A DNA stretch of 64,000 nt from Bacteroidota bacterium. GTDB taxonomy: Bacteria; Bacteroidota; Bacteroidia; Cytophagales; Cyclobacteriaceae. A model generated the notes under the pieces. The model was not told the origin of the DNA. It ran no database searches and worked only from the letters and a program-made list of their open reading frames with translations. The stretch lies in the NCBI GenBank assembly GCA_018266055.1, contig JAFDYT010000001.1, forward strand, positions 62,001 to 126,000, read 5' to 3'. Made by a program: the position numbers and the translations under genes. Of the stretch, positions 34,407 to 43,595 are shown in pieces (position 1 is the stretch's first letter; each line of letters begins with the position of its first letter).

Positions 34407-37156
34407 TGCGGCGACTTTTCCTTTTCTTGCTGGCCCAACTCTTTTCTGTTTGCCTGTTTGCGCAGCAGCAGAGTCTGATCACGTTTCAGCTTTCCGATGC
34501 ATCGTTTGAGGAGTTTGTCAATTTAGCTGAGCGCCAGACGCAGTTTCATTTCTACTTTGATCGTCATGCTACCGACAGCCTTCGCGTTACGATCAGCGTG
34601 AACGAAGAACCGTTGAGCAAAGTGTTGAAACAACTTTTCGAAGGCACTCGATTTACGTATAGCGTTTACAACAAATCAATTTTTGTAACCCGCGGACGCC
34701 AGCTTTACACTTTTCTTCCGGCTCCTTTTTTCGATGGCGATGCACAAACGGTAGAGGAAGAAAACATTCCGGTAGTGTACAGCGATTTTGATTTGAAAGA
34801 ACAATCGAAAGAAGACGAAAACAAAGTCTACACCATTGGCAACCGACTGAACCCGACGAAAGGACCGGCTACACTCACTGGCATAATCAAGAATAGCGCT
34901 ACCGGTGAAGCCATGGTTGGAGCTACGGTGATGGAAGCTAACACATCAACAGGATGTATCACCGATCCGTTTGGTCGCTACCAGTTAATGCTTAGCAAAG
35001 GAAGTCACACGTTAAAAGTAAAAATGCTCGGAATGAAGCCCACCGTGCGTCACCTTGTTGTATTTTCCAATGGCTCGCTCAACATTGATCTCACAGAAGA
35101 AATAACGCCGTTGAAAGAAGTGCTGGTAAGGTCAGACAAGGACGCTCAGGTGATGGGCTTGCAGATGGGAACGCAGAAGTTGGATATCAAAACGATGAGA
35201 CAAATTCCACTGGCACTGGGTGAAACTGACGTACTTAAAGTGATCACCGCTTTGCCCGGCGTACAGACCGTGGGGGAAGGAACACTCGGCCTTAATGTAC
35301 GCGGCGGATCCAGCAGTCAAAACCTGATTTTGTTTAATGACGCGTTCATTTACAACCCATCTCATTTTTTTGGATTTTTCTCCACGTTCAATCCCGATGT
35401 GATCAAGAGTGTAGAACTTTATAAAAGCGGAATGACCGCCGACTATGGTGGCAGGTTATCGTCTGTGCTCGACATTCGCGCACGTGAAGGAAACCTGAAA
35501 AAATTCACAGGCTCTGGCGGGCTAAGTCCGGTGGCGGCGCGACTTACACTCGAAGGCCCGATCGTCAAAGACAAAACTTCTTTTCTGTTGGGTGTGCGAT
35601 CAACCTATTCAGATTGGGTGATGGGCAAGGTCGATGTGAAATCATTGAAAAACAGCACGGCCAATTTTTATGATATCACGGCCAACATCAATCATAAGAT
35701 TAATGAAAACAACAGCTTACTGCTTTCGGCGTATACCAGCGCAGATCAGTTTCGCTTGAAGAGCGATACCAATTATCGCTATAGCAACCTCATTGCATCG
35801 GCCAAGTGGACTCACGTTTTCAATTCCAAACTTTTTGGCTATGCGGTGGGTGGGTTCAGCCAATACCGCTACTCTGTCTCGGGCAACGATAGTCCACCGT
35901 CAGCGTTCAACATGAGTTTTTCTATTGCGCAGGCAAATTTCAAAACTGACTTTATTTATTACCACAACAATCAGCATACTTTCTCGGCCGGAGTGAGTAC
36001 GCTTCGTTATTTTTCGTCGCCGGGAAACATGCAGCCATCAGGAAGTCAATCATCCGTTGCGCCTAATGTGTTGCAAAACGAACAGGCTTTAGAAAGCGCA
36101 CTTTATTTTGGCGACAATATTGAAGTTTCCCGTTCGCTGTCGCTATACGCAGGCATTCGCTATTCCTCGTACCAGTATTTGGGCCGAAAGGATGTATTCA
36201 CGTATGTGCCGGGTCAGCCGTTGGAGATTAGTAACATGGTTGATACGCTGCACTATGGCAAAGGGAAAACAATCGCCAATTATGGCGGCCTGGAACCTCG
36301 GCTTTCGCTTCGCTACAAACTGTCGGAGAGTGCGTCGCTCAAACTCAGCTACAACCGAATGAGACAATACATTCAGGTGTTGTCGAACACGACAGCAATC
36401 ACACCCACTGACATTTGGAAACTAAGCGACACGTACATCAAGCCTCAGGTGGGAGATCAGATTTCAATTGGCTTATATAAAAATCTCAAACAAAATCTGA
36501 TCGAGACATCCATTGAGGCTTATATGAAGACGATCCAAAACACGATCGACTATAAAGGCGGCGCGCAGCTCTTGCTCAATCCACACATTGAAACTGACGT
36601 GCTAAACGCCAACGGAAAGGCCTATGGCGTAGAGCTGCTTATAAAAAAATCGTCGGGAAAAATTAACGGCTGGGTAAGTTATACCTATTCGCGATCGTTT
36701 TTAAAAACTGTAAGCAATGTTCCTATAGAAACCGTAAACCGCGGACAGTATTACCCCAGCAGCTACGACAAACCACACGCGTTCAACTTCATTGGCAATT
36801 ATAAATTCAGCAGGAGATTTAATTTTTCACTCAATGCCGTGTACAGTACTGGCAGACCGATCACCATCCCACTCGGAACATATACCCTGGAGGGGAAAAC
36901 TTACCTTTTCTATTCTCAACGGAACCAATATCGTATTCCAGATTATTTCCGCGTCGACGTATCGGTCAATATAGAAGGAAGCCATAAGATTAAAAAGCTT
37001 GCGCATAGCAGTTGGACAGTAGCTGTATACAACTTGTTGGGCAGGCACAACGCCTACTCGGCCTATTATGTAATTGAGAACAACAAAGCCAACGGCTATT
37101 TGCTCTCGGTGTTTGCACAGCCAATTCCAACGATAACCTATAATTTCAGATTTTAG
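34406..37156 (+). CDS. TonB-dependent receptor with STN and carboxypeptidase-like domains
   Basis: A 916-residue outer-membrane receptor. A signal peptide (RRLFLFLLAQLFSVCLFAQ) leads to a secretin/TonB short N-terminal (STN) domain (about 22-95, ITFQLSDASFEEFVNLAERQ). A CarboxypepD_reg-like beta-sandwich follows (about 155-230, GIIKNSATGEAMVGATVMEA), then the plug (ITALPGVQTVGEGTLGLNVR, SVELYKSGMTADYGGRLSSV) and a beta-barrel to the end (PTITYNFRF). STN domains normally relay a signal to a FecR/sigma pair, which is absent here. The DUF4249 gene begins 2 nt later, a pairing common in Bacteroidota. The substrate is unknown. Confidence 0.92.
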   Translation: MRRLFLFLLAQLFSVCLFAQQQSLITFQLSDASFEEFVNLAERQTQFHFYFDRHATDSLRVTISVNEEPLSKVLKQLFEGTRFTYSVYNKSIFVTRGRQLYTFLPAPFFDGDAQTVEEENIPVVYSDFDLKEQSKEDENKVYTIGNRLNPTKGPATLTGIIKNSATGEAMVGATVMEANTSTGCITDPFGRYQLMLSKGSHTLKVKMLGMKPTVRHLVVFSNGSLNIDLTEEITPLKEVLVRSDKDAQVMGLQMGTQKLDIKTMRQIPLALGETDVLKVITALPGVQTVGEGTLGLNVRGGSSSQNLILFNDAFIYNPSHFFGFFSTFNPDVIKSVELYKSGMTADYGGRLSSVLDIRAREGNLKKFTGSGGLSPVAARLTLEGPIVKDKTSFLLGVRSTYSDWVMGKVDVKSLKNSTANFYDITANINHKINENNSLLLSAYTSADQFRLKSDTNYRYSNLIASAKWTHVFNSKLFGYAVGGFSQYRYSVSGNDSPPSAFNMSFSIAQANFKTDFIYYHNNQHTFSAGVSTLRYFSSPGNMQPSGSQSSVAPNVLQNEQALESALYFGDNIEVSRSLSLYAGIRYSSYQYLGRKDVFTYVPGQPLEISNMVDTLHYGKGKTIANYGGLEPRLSLRYKLSESASLKLSYNRMRQYIQVLSNTTAITPTDIWKLSDTYIKPQVGDQISIGLYKNLKQNLIETSIEAYMKTIQNTIDYKGGAQLLLNPHIETDVLNANGKAYGVELLIKKSSGKINGWVSYTYSRSFLKTVSNVPIETVNRGQYYPSSYDKPHAFNFIGNYKFSRRFNFSLNAVYSTGRPITIPLGTYTLEGKTYLFYSQRNQYRIPDYFRVDVSVNIEGSHKIKKLAHSSWTVAVYNLLGRHNAYSAYYVIENNKANGYLLSVFAQPIPTITYNFRF

Positions 37157-37158
37157 CG

Positions 37159-38283
37159 ATGAAGTATAAGTGGTATTGGAAGATTTTGTTTTTCATGACG
37201 CTCGCGAGCTGCGTAGAGCCGTTCAAGCCGTCTGTCTCGCTAACTTCCATAAACGTGTTGGTCATCGATGGTTTCCTTAACGCGACAGACAGCACAATTC
37301 AGGTTACACTGTCGAGGGCAGTTTCGGTCACCTCATCGGATTCAAGTTATGCCGAGAGTGGCGCTCAAGTTGCTATTCAACCGGATATTGGATTTGAATA
37401 TTTTCTGACGGAAACATCCGCAGGAGTTTATACCGGAAAAACAATTATATCTCCCGCCAATAAGTACCGACTGCTCGTGACAACCAAGGATGAAAAAAAA
37501 TATTCGTCTGAGTTGATTGACATTTTGATCGCTCCACCCATCGACAGTGTTTACTGGAGGCCAATGCCTGATGGCGTGGCCCTTTACGTGGATGCCCATG
37601 ATTCCGAACAGGCTACGCGTTATTATCGCTGGACTTATGACGAGACATGGAAGTACCGGACGCCTTATTATGTGTATAAAAAATGGTTGGGAGGCCAGCT
37701 CATTGAAGTTCCTCCGGCCAACAACATCTGTTGGAAATCAGAATCATCAAACGAAGTTTTGGTTTATTCTACGCAAGCCTTGAAGGACAATTCCGTGAGC
37801 AAGTTTCAGGTAAACTTTCTCCCGATGGGCATTCAAAAATTGAGTACTAAATACAGCATCAACCTTCACCAGCGTGCCATCAACTCAAACATCTACAACT
37901 ATTGGCAACAGTTGCAAACAAAGAGTCAGAATCTCGGAAGCTTGTTTGACGTGTTGCCTACGCAAATTATTGGCAACGTTCACAGCGATTCCGATCCAGC
38001 AGAAATAGTACTTGGATATTTTTCGGGAAGTACAGTCACGAGCAAACGCATATTCATTGATACACTAGACTTGCCTCACTACCTGCAGCATTGGCCCGAA
38101 TATTACAATTGCAAACCAGATACGGTTTTTGCTGGTGACTTATCGAAGGCTCCTGACGGAACTTTGTTTTTTAATTCCTGGAATTTTGGCGGCGCTCCGG
38201 CGGGCTACATCACCACAAATACTTATTGTATGGATTGTCGACTGTCAGGCGGGAAAACTACACCACCGTCTTTTTGGAAATAA
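37159..38283 (+). CDS. DUF4249 lipoprotein
   Basis: A 374-residue lipoprotein (lipobox LASC, Cys 18) of the DUF4249 family, recognised by CVEPFKPSVSLTSINVLVIDGFLNA, the TLSRAV strand and the C-terminal SWNFGGAPAGYITTNTYCMDCRLSGG with a CxxC. DUF4249 proteins almost always follow a TonB receptor and are thought to be surface or periplasmic partners of it, although their ligand is not known. It lies 2 nt after the receptor gene and 14 nt before the next gene. Confidence 0.9.
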   Translation: MKYKWYWKILFFMTLASCVEPFKPSVSLTSINVLVIDGFLNATDSTIQVTLSRAVSVTSSDSSYAESGAQVAIQPDIGFEYFLTETSAGVYTGKTIISPANKYRLLVTTKDEKKYSSELIDILIAPPIDSVYWRPMPDGVALYVDAHDSEQATRYYRWTYDETWKYRTPYYVYKKWLGGQLIEVPPANNICWKSESSNEVLVYSTQALKDNSVSKFQVNFLPMGIQKLSTKYSINLHQRAINSNIYNYWQQLQTKSQNLGSLFDVLPTQIIGNVHSDSDPAEIVLGYFSGSTVTSKRIFIDTLDLPHYLQHWPEYYNCKPDTVFAGDLSKAPDGTLFFNSWNFGGAPAGYITTNTYCMDCRLSGGKTTPPSFWK

Positions 38284-38297
38284 TTGGTACCTGAAGA

Positions 38298-40640
38298 ATG
38301 ATCCTCAAAAAAAACATATTGATTTTCTTTCTCCTGCTAATGTGGTTAGCCCCTCATGCCCAGGAAAAATTCAGCGCGACTCTTACAGAAAAATTCAATG
38401 ACTATTCCCGAAAAAATGTCACCGAGAAACTTTTTGTGCACACAGACCGCGCGTTTTATCTCGCCGGAGAAATCGTGTGGTTCAAAATCTACGAAGTGGA
38501 AGGTCTTTATCACACGCCGCTGCCACTTAACCGGGTGGTTTATGTAGAGTTGCTTGATAAAAACAACCAGCCGATTATTCAACAAAAAATTTCCATGAAT
38601 AATGGATTTGGAAACGGATCGATTTTTCTACCGGCATCCATTGGTACTGGCACCTATCTTTTTCGTGCCTATACCAACTGGATGAAAAATTTCAGCGCAG
38701 AATATTATTTTCAAAAGAAAATTTCTGTAGTCAATACTTTTGTAAAGCGGTTTAACCCAACGCCCACCGAACTACCAAAGATGGTCGCCACTTTTTTTCC
38801 GGAAGGAGGAAACCTTGTAGCCGGCGTTGACAATAAAATAGGATATAAAGTCAGCAATGACACTGGCCAGGGAATTGATTTTGCCGGATGTCTGATCGAT
38901 GAACGCAATGATACGATTGCACGATTTTCTCCTTTGAAATTTGGGATGGGAAGTTTCTCATTCACGCCATCTCTTCAAGGAAGATACAAAGCGCTGATCA
39001 AGGCGGGTAAACAGCGAATGTTGGTGGACTTCCCCGCAGTCGTTGCAGGATATTCAATGAAGGTGAAGACAACCAGCGACAAGGTTAAGATTTCGGTTTT
39101 CCATCCTTCAGCATCTGCGAATGAGCCGGTAAGCGTGTTCATTCATCGACACCAACTCGTCAGTAAAGCGGAGATAAAATTTTTGAAGAACGATAGTGTT
39201 TCTTTTTGGTTTGCCAAAAGCGAAATGCCCGAAGGTATTTCACACATCACGCTATTTACTGGCGACTTGCAGCCCGTGTGTGAAAGACTTTATTTCAAAA
39301 AGCCTTCCTCTCGTTTGCCGGTCGATTTGCAATTAGACAAACTTGTTTATTCCACACGCGAAAAAGTGACGCTGACGGTACGAACCAATTCTAAAGCCAA
39401 TTTCTCCGCATCGGTTTATCGCCTCGACTCGCTCGGCGAAGAGACCGATGTGCACATCGCCGAATACTTGTGGATGACTTCAGATTTGAAAGGATTTGTT
39501 GAATCACCTGACTATTATTTTTCCAGCGACAAGTTTGTGGAGGAAGCACAGGACAATCTGATGCTAACCCAGGGATGGCGAAGGTTTGCCTGGAAAGACA
39601 TTATTGATCAGCGCCCGATGATTCACTTCCCGCCTGAATATGGAGGGCATTTAATTCAGGCCACCATACGCGATGAAAAAAATGAACCAGCTGCCGAAGC
39701 AATAGGCATGGTATCGGTAGTTGGGAAAAATGTAAACCTCACTAGTGCTCGCAGCGATGAGAAAGGTGAAGTTTTTTTTGAAATAAATAATTTGGTGGGC
39801 ACCAAAAAAATCGTGTTGCAGACGAGCGGAAAAGACAGCCTGAAACACATTGAAATTGGCAATGTTTTTTCCGAGCAGTATGCTTCAAACACGCTTTTGG
39901 ATTTTGCGTTGGCAGCGGAACATAAAAAGAATTTACTTTCAAGAAGTGTTGGGCTACAGGCACAGCACATCTACACCGAAAGTGAAATAAAAAAAATACG
40001 CCCCACCAAAATTGACAGCATTCCATTTTATGGACTGGCCACGAGAAGGTTTTTGCTTGACGACTATACGCGCTTTCCTGTGATGGAAGAAGTGATGCGC
40101 GAGTACGTGTCAGGGCTGATGGTGCGCAAGCGTGCGGACAACAAATTCCGGTTTAGGGTATTGGACGAACCCAACCAAACGATTTTTTCTGAAAGCCCTT
40201 TGATACTTTTAGACGGAGTGCCGCTGTCCACTGAAGATGAGATAATGAATTTTGATCCGGTTCGCGTCAAAAGAATAGATGTAATTAATCAGAAATATTT
40301 TTTGGGGCCGGCGGTCTTTTCAGGTATAGTCAGCTATACTACTTATAAAGGTGACTTGGGCGGATTTCAACTCAACCCCAAATGTGTGGTGCTGGATTAC
40401 GATGGGCTCGAACTGGAACGCGAGTTTTATTCGCCTAACTATTCTGAGAAATCAGATCCTCGCATCCCCGACTTCCGTTCGCTGGTGTATTGGAACCCAA
40501 CGCTCGAAATCAATTCAACTCAACCAAAGGAAATCAAATTTTTCACCCCTGATCTGCCGGGCACTTATAAAGTGGTGGCAGAGGGCGTGAATGAAAATGG
40601 AGTGGCAGGTAGTGGAGTGATGATTTTTAGGGTGGAGTAG
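38298..40640 (+). CDS. large exported macroglobulin-like protein with plug-like segment
   Basis: A 780-residue exported protein (signal MILKKNILIFFLLLMWLAPHAQ). The N-terminal part resembles an MG2-type macroglobulin domain (FVHTDRAFYLAGEIVWFKIY, NGFGNGSIFLPASIGTGTYL). More beta-sandwich domains follow (VYSTREKVTLTVRTNSKANF, GHLIQATIRDEKNEPAAEA). Near 600-690 a plug-like segment (ESPLILLDGVPLSTEDEIMN, VRVKRIDVINQKYFLG) recalls TonB-receptor plugs without a barrel. It is the last gene of the receptor-DUF4249 operon. There is no thioester motif (CGEQ), so it is not a true alpha-2-macroglobulin. It may be a surface assembly or capture protein, as an inference. Confidence 0.8.
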   Translation: MILKKNILIFFLLLMWLAPHAQEKFSATLTEKFNDYSRKNVTEKLFVHTDRAFYLAGEIVWFKIYEVEGLYHTPLPLNRVVYVELLDKNNQPIIQQKISMNNGFGNGSIFLPASIGTGTYLFRAYTNWMKNFSAEYYFQKKISVVNTFVKRFNPTPTELPKMVATFFPEGGNLVAGVDNKIGYKVSNDTGQGIDFAGCLIDERNDTIARFSPLKFGMGSFSFTPSLQGRYKALIKAGKQRMLVDFPAVVAGYSMKVKTTSDKVKISVFHPSASANEPVSVFIHRHQLVSKAEIKFLKNDSVSFWFAKSEMPEGISHITLFTGDLQPVCERLYFKKPSSRLPVDLQLDKLVYSTREKVTLTVRTNSKANFSASVYRLDSLGEETDVHIAEYLWMTSDLKGFVESPDYYFSSDKFVEEAQDNLMLTQGWRRFAWKDIIDQRPMIHFPPEYGGHLIQATIRDEKNEPAAEAIGMVSVVGKNVNLTSARSDEKGEVFFEINNLVGTKKIVLQTSGKDSLKHIEIGNVFSEQYASNTLLDFALAAEHKKNLLSRSVGLQAQHIYTESEIKKIRPTKIDSIPFYGLATRRFLLDDYTRFPVMEEVMREYVSGLMVRKRADNKFRFRVLDEPNQTIFSESPLILLDGVPLSTEDEIMNFDPVRVKRIDVINQKYFLGPAVFSGIVSYTTYKGDLGGFQLNPKCVVLDYDGLELEREFYSPNYSEKSDPRIPDFRSLVYWNPTLEINSTQPKEIKFFTPDLPGTYKVVAEGVNENGVAGSGVMIFRVE

Positions 40641-40719
40641 TTTAAGGTGATAACAAATTTCAAAGGGAAATTAGATCGTAAATGGCTGACTGGGAATTTT
40701 TTAGCCAAATGCAATAAAA

Positions 40720-40743
40720 AAAGCGACCTGATCAGGTCGCTTT
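40720..40743 (-). terminator. terminator hairpin, displaced copy
   Basis: A perfect 24-nt palindrome (12-bp stem, top strand begins AAAGCGACCTGA) followed on the minus strand by a run of Ts. Identical to the hairpin after the intact tRNA. Confidence 0.85.
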
Positions 40744-40748
40744 AGTAG

Positions 40749-40810
40749 TAGCGGGGACAAGACTCGAACTTGTGTGCGCCAGCTGGCGGATATGAGCCCA
40801 ACGAGCTACC
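40749..40810 (-). pseudogene. truncated initiator tRNA-Met fragment
   Basis: The 3' part of tRNA-fMet: D-loop GGTAG, 5' anticodon stem with CAT, T arm and acceptor 3' strand with discriminator A. It lacks the acceptor 5' strand and the D stem 5' half, and the 3' anticodon stem is replaced by a palindrome, so it cannot fold. The stop codon (TAG, 40806-40808) of the GIY-YIG gene lies inside it. Confidence 0.85.
40775..40790. repeat. 16-nt near-perfect palindrome inside the tRNA fragment
   Basis: TGCGCCAGCTGGCGGA has a perfect 12-bp palindromic core, CGCCAGCTGGCG (40777-40788). It replaces the ten bases ACCTTTGGGT (plus strand) found in the intact tRNA. Confidence 0.85.
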
Positions 40811-41063
40811 TTTTTATTTTTGGAATAATCGATTCCCAAATAAACAATCTTCCTTTAGCAGACTTAAGCTCTTTCTCTCGTTTCATAGCTTCGGCTTTGG
40901 TGGCGAATTCCTCACTATACGCAAGCAACCAAGGTCTGAATTTTACCGTCCACCCTTTTTTGGAAAGTTGGTTGTGTGAGTTGAATCTGGCGGTGAGGTC
41001 GGAGGTGAAGCCAACATATATTTTTTCGAAGGAGGCCGAATAAAGTACGTAAACGTAGAACAT
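40806..41063 (-). CDS. GIY-YIG nuclease family protein nested by a tRNA gene
   Basis: An 85-residue stand-alone GIY-YIG nuclease domain. The GIY strand is FYVYVLYS and the YIG strand IYVGFTSDL. The catalytic Arg is in LTARFNSHN and the metal-binding Glu in EAMKREKELK. The C terminus GRLFIWESIIPKIKR is basic. An upstream ATG (41078) exists, but 41063 is preceded by AAGG and begins directly with the fold. It lies between an intact tRNA-fMet with terminator and a displaced copy of the same tRNA 3' part with terminator, and its TAG stop is supplied by the displaced tRNA sequence. The family includes homing endonucleases; the arrangement suggests a mobile unit. Confidence 0.92.
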   Translation of the reverse strand: MFYVYVLYSASFEKIYVGFTSDLTARFNSHNQLSKKGWTVKFRPWLLAYSEEFATKAEAMKREKELKSAKGRLFIWESIIPKIKR

Positions 41064-41076
41064 ACCTTGTGAAAAC

Positions 41077-41182
<106 letters not shown>

Positions 41183-41192
41183 ATTTAGGCCA

Positions 41193-41223
41193 CAAAAGTA
41201 GAACCACTATCGTTAAAAACCAA
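41193..41223 (-). promoter_or_regulatory. Bacteroidota-type promoter of tRNA-fMet
   Basis: On the minus strand TTG (complement of 41221-41223), a 20-bp spacer and TACTTTTG (complement of 41193-41200) match the -33/-7 consensus fully, just upstream of the tRNA. Confidence 0.7.
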
Positions 41224-41288
41224 ATCAAACTAATTATCTATTGTCATTGCATGCTCTTTTGTAATTTGAGCCTCTAAATTTTTTTAAA

Positions 41289-42314
41289 ATGACGGTTGAT
41301 CTGCGAAGTGATACGGTGACGAAGCCAACGCCAGCCATGCTTGAGGCTATCATGAGTGCCGAAGTTGGTGACGATGTGTTTGGTGAAGACCCAACGGTGA
41401 AAATTCTGGAGCAGAAATGCGCAAAAATGTTGTCCATGGATGGTGCGGTGTTTTGCCCGTCGGGCACCATGACTAACCAGATCGGTATTAAAGTGCTCAC
41501 TCAACCCTTTGAAGAAGTTATCTGTTATAAAGGGTCGCATATTTATAAATACGAAGGTGGAGGGCTGGCAGGCAACAGCAACGTCAGCGTGCGCTTGCTC
41601 AATGGCGATCGCGGCAGGATCTCGCCCGAAGAAGTTTCGGCTAACATCAACAACAGCGCCGATGCCCATCAGGCGATAAGTGCTGTGGTAGCGCTCGAAA
41701 ATACCGTTGTACGGGAAGCAGGAAGCTATTATACCTTAAAGCAAATTGCGTCGATTAGCGAGCTGGCTCGAAGTAAAAACCTGAAAATGCATCTGGATGG
41801 CGCTCGTTTTTTTAATGCGCTTGCCGAGACTAAGGAAAAACCCGAAGAATTCGGAAAATATTTTGACACCATCTCAATTTGCCTCTCGAAGGGTCTAGGT
41901 GCGCCGATCGGTTCTGTGCTCTTATACAAGAAAGAATATGAAAGCAAAGCCCGGCGCATGCGCAAAGCCTTTGGCGGCGGTATGCGCCAGGTAGGATTTT
42001 TGGCGGCTGCCGGGATTTATGCACTCGACCATCATATTGAAAGACTAAAGGAAGACCACGCTCGCGCCAAAAAACTTGGCACTGCCTTGCAAAATCTTTC
42101 GTGGGTAAAATCTGTGATGCCGGTGGATACTAACATTGTGATTTTTGAAGTCGCACAGGGCCTTACACCAGAAAAGGTGTTGACCAAATTTGGCGAGCAC
42201 CGGATTAAGGCATTGCCCTTCAGCGCCACCGAGATCAGGTTGGTCACTCACCTGGACTTTACCGATGCCATGCTCGACAAATGCCTGGACGTATTTGCTA
42301 AGATTGCATTTTAA
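41289..42314 (+). CDS. low-specificity threonine aldolase
   Basis: A 341-residue PLP enzyme of the beta-eliminating lyase fold, splitting threonine or allo-threonine to glycine and acetaldehyde. Motifs are VDLRSDTVTKPTPAML at the start, EVGDDVFGEDPTVK, HLDGARFFNA with the PLP-binding Asp, and SICLSKGLGAPIGSVL with the Schiff-base Lys. Length is normal. Its TAA overlaps the ATG of rarA (TAATG). Confidence 0.93.
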   Translation: MTVDLRSDTVTKPTPAMLEAIMSAEVGDDVFGEDPTVKILEQKCAKMLSMDGAVFCPSGTMTNQIGIKVLTQPFEEVICYKGSHIYKYEGGGLAGNSNVSVRLLNGDRGRISPEEVSANINNSADAHQAISAVVALENTVVREAGSYYTLKQIASISELARSKNLKMHLDGARFFNALAETKEKPEEFGKYFDTISICLSKGLGAPIGSVLLYKKEYESKARRMRKAFGGGMRQVGFLAAAGIYALDHHIERLKEDHARAKKLGTALQNLSWVKSVMPVDTNIVIFEVAQGLTPEKVLTKFGEHRIKALPFSATEIRLVTHLDFTDAMLDKCLDVFAKIAF

Positions 42315-43585
42315 TGTTGCTAAATTATTCCACACTCCCCCTGGCAGAACGCATGCGGCCTGCTTCCCTCGATGATCTCATCGGGCAGGAACATCTCGTG
42401 GGCGAGAACGGAATAATCCGGAGGGCGATTCAGTCGGGCAATGTGCCTTCCATGATTTTGTGGGGGCCGCCCGGTGTCGGTAAAACCACCATCGCCAACA
42501 TTATCGCACACGAAGTGAAGCGACCCTTTCATACGCTCAGCGCGGTCAGCGCCGGTGTAAAAGATGTGCGCGAGATAATTGAAAAAGCAAAATATTCTTC
42601 TCGTGCTATTTTATTTATCGATGAAATTCATCGGTTCAACAAATCGCAACAGGATGCTTTGCTCGGTGCGGTGGAAAAAGGAACCATCACGCTGATCGGT
42701 GCTACTACGGAAAACCCTTCGTTTGAAGTTAACTCGGCGTTGCTTTCACGCTGTCAGGTGTACACCCTCAAGTCGTTGAATGAAAAGGAACTGATCCGTT
42801 TGGTCGAGCAATCGTTGCAGCGCGACGAAGAATTGAAAAAGCGAAAGATCATTATCAAAGAACATCAAGCCTTGCTGAATATTTCGGGAGGGGACGCCCG
42901 AAAGCTGTTGAACCTGGTGCAATTGATCAGCGAATCGATTCGTGGAGACATTGAAGTCACCGACGAACTGGTGATCAACACCGCACAAAAACACATTGCC
43001 ATCTACGACAAAAGCGGAGAGCAGCACTACGATATAATTTCAGCATTCATCAAATCGTTGCGCGGCAGCGACCCAAATGCCGCCGTTTATTATTTGGCTA
43101 GAATGATCGAAGGTGGAGAAGATGTGAAGTTTATTGCACGACGTATGGTGATCCTCGCCAGCGAAGACATTGGCAATGCCAACCCAACAGCGCTGGTGAT
43201 GGCGACAACGACATTTCAGGCTGTGGATGTGATTGGCTACCCCGAAGCAAGAATAATTCTCTCTCAATGTGCTGTGTATCTAGCGTGCTCGCCAAAGAGC
43301 AATGCCAGTTATGTAGCCATCGATGACGCACTAAGAGCCGTGCGCGAAACCGGCGACTTGCCTGTGCCGTTGTCCATCCGCAATGCGCCTACGAAACTGA
43401 TGAAGGAGATGGACTACGGCAAAGATTATCAATACGCTCATAGTTTTGAAAATAATTTTGTGAACATGGAATTTCTGCCTGAGAAGATTAAAGGCACAAA
43501 ATTTTATGACCCGGGAAAAAATGCCCGTGAAGAAGAGTTGAGAAATTACCTGAAAAGGTTGTGGAAGGAGAAGTACGGCTATTAG
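42314..43585 (+). CDS. rarA: replication-associated recombination protein RarA (MgsA)
   Basis: A 423-residue AAA+ ATPase related to clamp loaders, acting at stalled replication forks. It begins LAERMRPASLDDLIGQEHLV. Walker A is LWGPPGVGKTTIAN, Walker B ILFIDEIHRFNKSQQDALL, sensor 1 IGATTENPSFEVNSALLSRC, and sensor 2 is in GGDARKLLNL. The C-terminal MgsA domain (YLARMIEGGEDVKFIARRMV) is present. The start overlaps the aldolase stop by 1 nt. Confidence 0.95.
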   Translation: MLLNYSTLPLAERMRPASLDDLIGQEHLVGENGIIRRAIQSGNVPSMILWGPPGVGKTTIANIIAHEVKRPFHTLSAVSAGVKDVREIIEKAKYSSRAILFIDEIHRFNKSQQDALLGAVEKGTITLIGATTENPSFEVNSALLSRCQVYTLKSLNEKELIRLVEQSLQRDEELKKRKIIIKEHQALLNISGGDARKLLNLVQLISESIRGDIEVTDELVINTAQKHIAIYDKSGEQHYDIISAFIKSLRGSDPNAAVYYLARMIEGGEDVKFIARRMVILASEDIGNANPTALVMATTTFQAVDVIGYPEARIILSQCAVYLACSPKSNASYVAIDDALRAVRETGDLPVPLSIRNAPTKLMKEMDYGKDYQYAHSFENNFVNMEFLPEKIKGTKFYDPGKNAREEELRNYLKRLWKEKYGY

Positions 43586-43595
43586 ATCGGTTGAA

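Larger units (their letters stand above)
40716..40810 (-). repeat. direct repeat copy 1: displaced tRNA-Met 3' part with terminator
   Basis: A 95-nt copy of 41077-41165. Both begin with seven As and a perfect 24-nt terminator palindrome, continue through the T arm and acceptor 3' strand, and end at the D-loop GGTAG (read on the minus strand). The copies are identical except for one block: 16 nt here (40775-40790) against 10 nt in the intact gene. That block covers the 3' side of the anticodon stem and the variable loop. Confidence 0.9.

Noticed and set aside
40749-40810. Second working tRNA-Met
   Set aside because: The fragment lacks the acceptor 5' strand and half of the D arm, and its anticodon stem cannot pair; it is a displaced remnant.
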